A DNA stretch of 64,000 bases from an uncultured Pelagibacteraceae bacterium. GTDB taxonomy: Bacteria; Pseudomonadota; Alphaproteobacteria; Pelagibacterales; Pelagibacteraceae. The notes beneath the pieces are model-generated. The model was not told where the DNA came from, ran no database searches, and saw only the letters and a program-made list of their open reading frames with translations. Where the stretch lies: assembly GCA_902514945.1 (NCBI GenBank), contig CABXSO010000001.1, forward strand, positions 1 to 64,000. The letters are read 5' to 3'. The stretch's first letter is position 1. Each line of letters begins with the position of its first letter. Shown here in pieces: positions 59,594 through 64,000 of the stretch. A program made the position numbers and the translations under genes.

Positions 59594-59824
59594 ATGAAAA
59601 AAAATATACACCCTAAGTATCACAAAATTAAAGTTGAGATGACTGATGGTACTCAATTTGAAACAAGATCTACCTGGGGTGCGGAGGGCGATGTATTAAA
59701 ATTAGAAATTGATCCAAAATCTCATTCTGCTTGGACTGGTGGAAAACAAAAACTTATGGATAAAGGTAGAATTAGTAAATTTAACAAAAAGTTTCAAAAC
59801 TTTAAATCAGAAAACAAAAACTAG
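59594..59824 (+). CDS. rpmE: 50S ribosomal protein L31
   Basis: A 76-residue ribosomal protein. [20 protein letters not shown], the TRSTWG motif, and [11 protein letters not shown] identify L31 of the cysteine-free type, which lacks the zinc CxxC pair and so does not act as zinc reserve. It abuts trcR (next base is the ATG). Confidence 0.95.
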   Translation: MKKNIHPKYHKIKVEMTDGTQFETRSTWGAEGDVLKLEIDPKSHSAWTGGKQKLMDKGRISKFNKKFQNFKSENKN

Positions 59825-60400
59825 ATGTCTGAAACTCCTTTAATGCCAATGGCAACCGCTGTCTGGCTAGTGGAAAACACAACACTGACTTTTAAACAAA
59901 TTGCAAATTTTTGCAATATGCATGAGGTTGAAATTCAAGGTATAGCCGATGGTGAAGTTGCAAAGGGAATTAAAGCATATAATCCTATAATAGCAGGTCA
60001 ACTATCAAGAGAAGAAATTGAACTATCTTCAAAGGATGAGAGTAGGCCTCTTAAAATAAAAAATACAGATGTTGAAATTTCAAATAATGAAAAAAAGATA
60101 AAAAAATATATTCCTCTTTCTAAAAGACAAGATAAACCAGATTCAGCTTTATGGCTAATAAAACAGCACAATTTTTTAAAAGATTCCCAAATTGCAAAAT
60201 TGGTTGGAGTTACAAAGAATTCCGTTACTTCTATAAGAAATAAAAGTTACTGGAATTTTAATAATTTAAACCCTAAAGATCCAATTGCATTAAACTTATT
60301 TACACAAAAAGATTTGGTTGATGCAATTGAGAAGGCAGAAAGAAGAATTAAAAGAGAAAAAAAAGAAAAAGAAAAACTACAAAAACTCAACTCGAAGTGA
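59825..60400 (+). CDS. trcR: Cell-cycle transcriptional regulator TrcR (DUF1013)
   Basis: A 191-residue alphaproteobacteria-specific protein. The N-terminal PLMPMATAVWLVENTTLTFKQIA and PDSALWLIKQHNFLKDSQIAKLVGVTK segments are two related helix-turn-helix-like halves typical of the DUF1013 family; VTKNSVTSIRNKSYWN matches its recognition helix. Caulobacter TrcR acts in the CtrA-linked cell cycle; regulators such as CtrA are not visible here. The tail is Lys/Arg/Glu rich. Confidence 0.9.
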   Translation: MSETPLMPMATAVWLVENTTLTFKQIANFCNMHEVEIQGIADGEVAKGIKAYNPIIAGQLSREEIELSSKDESRPLKIKNTDVEISNNEKKIKKYIPLSKRQDKPDSALWLIKQHNFLKDSQIAKLVGVTKNSVTSIRNKSYWNFNNLNPKDPIALNLFTQKDLVDAIEKAERRIKREKKEKEKLQKLNSK

Positions 60401-60463
60401 TGAATAAATTAGATAGACATAGAATTTCAAAAATGATAACAAATCATTCTTTTGGAGGTAGTT

Positions 60464-60658
60464 ATTAAAATAGAGGTGAAAGACAATAATGTTGAACAAG
60501 CTTTGAGAGTTTTGAAAAGAAAACTTCAAAGAGATGGTTTTTTTAAAATAATTAAGCTTAAAAATAATTATGAAAAACCATCTGAGAAAAAAAAAAGAAT
60601 TCTCCAAGAAAATATTAAACGAGTAAAAAAATTAAATAAGCTTAAAAACAGAATTTAA
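60464..60658 (+). CDS. rpsU: 30S ribosomal protein S21, probable ATT start
   Basis: A 64-65 residue S21: KDNNVEQALRVLKRKLQRDG, then NYEKPSEKKKRI and a lysine-rich tail. No ATG or GTG opens the frame at the expected place. A strong Shine-Dalgarno GGAGG (60454-60458) stands five bases before ATT at 60464, and a start there gives five residues before KDNN, as in alphaproteobacterial homologues beginning MQVLVRDNN. The only conventional alternative, TTG at 60452, would put the Shine-Dalgarno inside the gene. The assignment is firm; the start codon is an inference. Confidence 0.87.
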   Translation: MKIEVKDNNVEQALRVLKRKLQRDGFFKIIKLKNNYEKPSEKKKRILQENIKRVKKLNKLKNRI

Positions 60659-60664
60659 GTACAC

Positions 60665-60741
<77 letters not shown>

Positions 60742-60810
60742 ATTTTTTATGAAAAGAAATCAATCTCTAATAGCTAAACCCTTCAATAATTTACGCAAAT
60801 AAAATTAAAA

Positions 60811-62019
60811 GTGTCTAAACTAACATTTTCGTTAATACTATTTTTTCCAATATTTCTAATTGCTGGAAATTTTTTAATAAATCTTTTTTATATTTCAGTT
60901 TCGATTTTATCTGTTTTAAATTTTCATCAAGAAAAAGATTTTTTCAGATCAAATATATTTTACCTGTTAATATTTTTTCTAATCTACTTATGTATAAATC
61001 TTATATTCAGCATTAATTTTTATAATTCTTATCCTAGAGTAATAAAATTTCTACTTATAATTTTGTTTGTGAAAGAAATCGTCAATTTTAATAATAAAGG
61101 AGAAATTTATATTGAAAGAATAATGAGATTTTGGTCTGTATTATTTTTTATTGTCACCATTGATGTAATATTTGAAATTATATTTGGATTTAATACTTTG
61201 GGATTTAAGTCCTACATGCCTGGTAGAATTGCGAGTTTTTTCGGTGATGAATTAGTAGTTGGCACTTTTTATCATTTTTTTTCTTTGATGGTATTATCGT
61301 ATTTAGTTAAAAACAAATATTCAAATTTTTTCATTATTTCTCTTATAATCTTAATTATTTGTATAAGCTTTATGATTGGTGAAAGAGCAAACTTCATCAA
61401 ATTATTTTTTTCAATTTTAATAATTTCTTTTCTTATCTTGGAAATTGGTTTTATAAAAAAAATTGGTATGACCTTTTTAACTTTTTTAATCGTAGGAGGA
61501 ATTTTTTACTCAAATGATAACATTAAAAGTAGATATTATAATCAAATTGGTAATATTTATTCTGTTGATGGTTTTAAAAAATTTTTTAAAGAATCTCAAT
61601 ATGGGGCACATCAAAGCACTGCTTACCAAATATTCAAAGATAATACCTTACTTGGTGTAGGACTTAAGAACTTTAGAGAAGAGAGTAAAAAAAGTAAATA
61701 CGAAAATCCAGATTACAAAAGGTCAAATCAAAGACAAGCAACTCACCCACATCAGATCCATCTTGAGCTTTTATCTGAACTTGGATTAATTGGGTACATT
61801 TCTTTCTTAGTTATGATTATTTACTCAATTATAGTTTCAGCTAAAAATTATTTTAAAAAGAAAAATCCTTATCAACTTTCAACCTTGATTTACATTATAT
61901 CTTGCTTGATTCCAATAATACCTTCGGGAAGTATATTTTCGACCTTCTTTGGAGGACTCTTTTGGTTTAGTTTTGGTTTAATGATCAGCTTTAATAAAAA
62001 TTTAAAGCTTAAAGTTTGA
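60811..62019 (+). CDS. O-antigen ligase / polymerase-like membrane protein
   Basis: A 402-residue polytopic membrane protein (about ten hydrophobic segments) of the Wzy/WaaL (O-antigen ligase) superfamily. The long periplasmic loop holds GVGLKNFREESKK and the HPHQIHLELLSELGLIGYISF motif, a family signature in which the His is functional. It joins or polymerises surface polysaccharide. The start is GTG at 60811, with a weak leader. Its end overlaps the convergent transaldolase by 18 bases. Acceptor and glycan unknown. Confidence 0.8.
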   Translation: MSKLTFSLILFFPIFLIAGNFLINLFYISVSILSVLNFHQEKDFFRSNIFYLLIFFLIYLCINLIFSINFYNSYPRVIKFLLIILFVKEIVNFNNKGEIYIERIMRFWSVLFFIVTIDVIFEIIFGFNTLGFKSYMPGRIASFFGDELVVGTFYHFFSLMVLSYLVKNKYSNFFIISLIILIICISFMIGERANFIKLFFSILIISFLILEIGFIKKIGMTFLTFLIVGGIFYSNDNIKSRYYNQIGNIYSVDGFKKFFKESQYGAHQSTAYQIFKDNTLLGVGLKNFREESKKSKYENPDYKRSNQRQATHPHQIHLELLSELGLIGYISFLVMIIYSIIVSAKNYFKKKNPYQLSTLIYIISCLIPIIPSGSIFSTFFGGLFWFSFGLMISFNKNLKLKV

Positions 62020-62697
62020 TTTTTTACTATCCTTCAGAAAACTAGTTACAGTCTCTTTAGTAAGTTGATCAAATGATTTTCCAAACTTTTCTATTTTCTC
62101 TATAATTTTCGGTGGAACAGTTATCAAATGACAACCTAATTGTTTTGCTTGTAAGTAATTATAGGGCTCTCTAACACTTGCCCATAATATCCTAACATTT
62201 TTAAATCTTTTTGACATTGATATACTTTTTTTTAGCTCTGGCATTGGGTCTTTGCCTACGTCGCCAGCTCTACCGGCAAAAATTGAAATTATAGTTTTTG
62301 ATTTTTTATTTAGACATTTTAAAATTTTTTTGGTTTGTGAAGAATTATAGACAGCAGTTATATTTAGCTTAATATTTTTATAACTTAACTCTTTTATGAG
62401 TTTTCCTGTAAAACTTCCTTTGGAATTAATTATTGGAATTTTAACATAAACATTTTTACCCCAAGAATTAATTATGAATGCCTGTCTTTTCATTGACATA
62501 TAATCATCACCAAAGACTTCAAATGAAATTGGTTTTTTGCAAAATTTCAAAATTTCCTTAGAATAATTCTCATAATTTTTTGCTCCTGCTTTTCTCATTA
62601 AGCTTGGATTAGTTGTAAAACCTTTAACAATAATTTTCTTATTAAATTTTTTAATTTGCTTAATATCTGCAATATCACAGTAAATATTTGTAATCAT
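62002..62697 (-). CDS. Transaldolase, short (TalC/fructose-6-phosphate aldolase) type
   Basis: A 231-residue TIM barrel. The Schiff-base lysine is Lys86 in NVYVKIPI, with KGFTTNPSLMRKAG near the start and ISIFAGRAGDVGKDP and WASVREPYNYLQAKQLGCHLIT later. Short forms act either as transaldolases or fructose-6-phosphate aldolases; next to tkt and class I aldolase in the window, transaldolase activity in sugar interconversion is likelier. It lies seven bases downstream of pntB. Confidence 0.87.
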   Translation of the reverse strand: MITNIYCDIADIKQIKKFNKKIIVKGFTTNPSLMRKAGAKNYENYSKEILKFCKKPISFEVFGDDYMSMKRQAFIINSWGKNVYVKIPIINSKGSFTGKLIKELSYKNIKLNITAVYNSSQTKKILKCLNKKSKTIISIFAGRAGDVGKDPMPELKKSISMSKRFKNVRILWASVREPYNYLQAKQLGCHLITVPPKIIEKIEKFGKSFDQLTKETVTSFLKDSKKSNFKL

Positions 62698-62704
62698 AAA
62701 AAAT

Positions 62705-64000
62705 TTATAAATTTTTAGTAATATCTTCTGTCATTTTTTTTGCGTCGGCAAATAGCATGAGGGTATTCTCTCTATAAAATAAATCATTATCTATTCCTGC
62801 ATATCCTGGTGATAAACTTCTCTTTACAAATAAAACTGATTTACATTTTTCAACATCAAGAACAGGCATTCCATAGATTGGACTTTGAGGATCAGTTTTC
62901 GCAACAGGATTCGTAACATCGTTTGCACCAATAACAAACGCAACATCGGCATTAGCAAAATCATTATTGATTTCTTCCAACTCGAAAACTTCATCGTACG
63001 GAACATTTGCCTCAGCTAATAAAACGTTCATGTGTCCAGGCATTCTTCCTGCTACAGGATGAATAGCATATGAGACTTTAATTCCATTTTTTTTCAATGT
63101 ATCAACCATCTCTCTTAATGCATGTTGAGCTTGAGCAACTGCCATTCCGTAACCAGGAACGATAATAACTGATGAGGCATTTTTCATTAAGAATGCTGCG
63201 TCATCTGCATTTCCACTTTTAACGGGTCTCTGTTCTTTATTTTTATTATTGGTCGACTGCTCTGAACCTCCCCAGCCTCCCAAAATAACATTAAAAAATG
63301 ATCTATTCATTCCTTTACACATTATGTAAGAAAGAATTGCCCCCGATGATCCAACTAAAGCACCTGTAATTATTAAGGCTGTATTTTCTAAAGTAAAACC
63401 AATTCCTGCAGCAGCCCAACCTGAATAAGAATTTAACATCGAAATTACAACTGGCATGTCAGCACCTCCAATTGGAATAATTATTAAAAAACCAATTAAG
63501 AAAGAAATTGCAATTAAAATCCAAAACAACCTAGATGACTGTGCTGAACAAAGATAATAGGTTAGAATGAAAATTGAAATTAATAGTAAGGCATTGAGTA
63601 AATGTTGTCCTTTAAAGGTTATTGGAGCTCCCGACATAATTCCTTGAAGTTTTAAAAAGGCAATAATGGATCCGGAAAAAGTTATTGCACCTACAGCTGC
63701 TCCAATTGCCATTTCTATTAAACTTGCAAGTTTAATATTACCTGGTGTGCCAAGATTAAACGCTTCTGGATTTATAAATGCAGAAATTGCAACGAATACC
63801 GCAGCAAGTCCAACTAAGCTGTGAAAACCTGCTACTAATTCTGGCATTGCTGTCATTGGTATTTTATATGCAATGAATGCTCCAATACTTCCACCAATAG
63901 CTAAAAAAATTAATACATAAACGAAACCTGATGAAAAATTCCCAACAGAAAGAAAAGTAACTGAAATTGCAATTATCATTCCAATAATTCCAAATAAATT
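62705..64000 (-). CDS. pntB: NAD(P) transhydrogenase beta subunit, N-terminus cut by window edge
   Basis: Membrane subunit of the proton-translocating transhydrogenase that reduces NADP+ with NADH using the proton gradient. The frame stays open to base 64000 (seven residues NLFGIIG before the Met at 63979), and comparison with E. coli PntB (462 residues) suggests about 30 residues lie outside. Membrane helices fill the first half (FHSLVGLAAVFVAI, IGGADMPVVISMLNSYSGWAAA). The soluble NADP domain holds VIIVPGYGMAVAQAQ, HPVAGRMPGHMNVLLAEA and VIGANDVTNP. Proteorhodopsin in the same genome could power it. Confidence 0.95.
   Translation of the reverse strand, partial: NLFGIIGMIIAISVTFLSVGNFSSGFVYVLIFLAIGGSIGAFIAYKIPMTAMPELVAGFHSLVGLAAVFVAISAFINPEAFNLGTPGNIKLASLIEMAIGAAVGAITFSGSIIAFLKLQGIMSGAPITFKGQHLLNALLLISIFILTYYLCSAQSSRLFWILIAISFLIGFLIIIPIGGADMPVVISMLNSYSGWAAAGIGFTLENTALIITGALVGSSGAILSYIMCKGMNRSFFNVILGGWGGSEQSTNNKNKEQRPVKSGNADDAAFLMKNASSVIIVPGYGMAVAQAQHALREMVDTLKKNGIKVSYAIHPVAGRMPGHMNVLLAEANVPYDEVFELEEINNDFANADVAFVIGANDVTNPVAKTDPQSPIYGMPVLDVEKCKSVLFVKRSLSPGYAGIDNDLFYRENTLMLFADAKKMTEDITKNL

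Overview
The window is a 64 kb piece of a very AT-rich, tightly packed alphaproteobacterial chromosome. Gene content points to the SAR11 clade (Pelagibacterales, free-living marine). It carries proteorhodopsin followed by ferredoxin and a ferredoxin reductase, and an alphaproteobacterial DksA with a degenerate zinc finger. A DUF1013/TrcR regulator, thiD and thiE are present, proteins are rich in Lys, Asn and Ile, and intergenic gaps are often 0 to 40 bases. This taxonomic call is an inference from content, not from a database search. No insertion sequence, prophage, CRISPR array or rRNA gene was found.

Layout. 1-3185: end of a secreted-protein gene, a glycerate-kinase-like P-loop kinase, a GFA-family protein and a umuDC (DNA polymerase V) operon with a recognisable promoter. 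3197-8086: phosphoenolpyruvate carboxylase and two membrane-associated glycosyltransferases. 8166-8912: dksA followed by two tiny overlapping membrane ORFs. 8909-11727: proteorhodopsin, terminator, 2Fe-2S ferredoxin, ferredoxin-NADP reductase and a GST. 11939-15751: propionyl-CoA synthetase, an SMR transporter, then a very AT-rich glycosyltransferase/epimerase pair. 15748-34749: a dihydroorotase-like enzyme, ygfZ, tRNA-Leu, nadA-nadC, pyruvate phosphate dikinase, glyQS, an S49 peptidase, ispB, pdxH, aroC, the xseB-ispA-dxs operon, a Sua5-type enzyme and an ABC transporter. 34751-36765: tRNA-Arg, rluD and rpoH.

From 52485 down to 36762 there is one long minus-strand run. It comprises a coiled-coil protein, zapA, 5-formyl-THF cyclo-ligase, ymdB-type phosphoesterase, yebC, a phage-type RuvC, the whole Tol-Pal set, tilS, ftsH, folP, glmM, thiD and purA. 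From 52539 to 60741 a plus-strand run carries carbon metabolism and translation genes: tkt, gap, pgk, class I aldolase, thiE, efp, suhB, rpmE, trcR, rpsU and initiator tRNA. The window ends with an O-antigen-ligase-like protein, a small transaldolase and pntB, which is cut by the window edge.

Functional themes. Light-driven proton pumping sits beside a redox module and, about 50 kb away, a proton-translocating transhydrogenase. PEP metabolism uses PEP carboxylase and pyruvate phosphate dikinase. Sugar phosphates run through transketolase, transaldolase and class I aldolase. Thiamine synthesis is represented only by thiD and thiE. The most notable second-look items are the polV promoter with an 11-base direct repeat like a variant alphaproteobacterial SOS box, the terminator or attenuator separating proteorhodopsin from ferredoxin, the paired small ORFs behind dksA, a phage-type RuvC in the ruvC slot, a probable ATT start for rpsU and an initiator tRNA with an altered anticodon stem.
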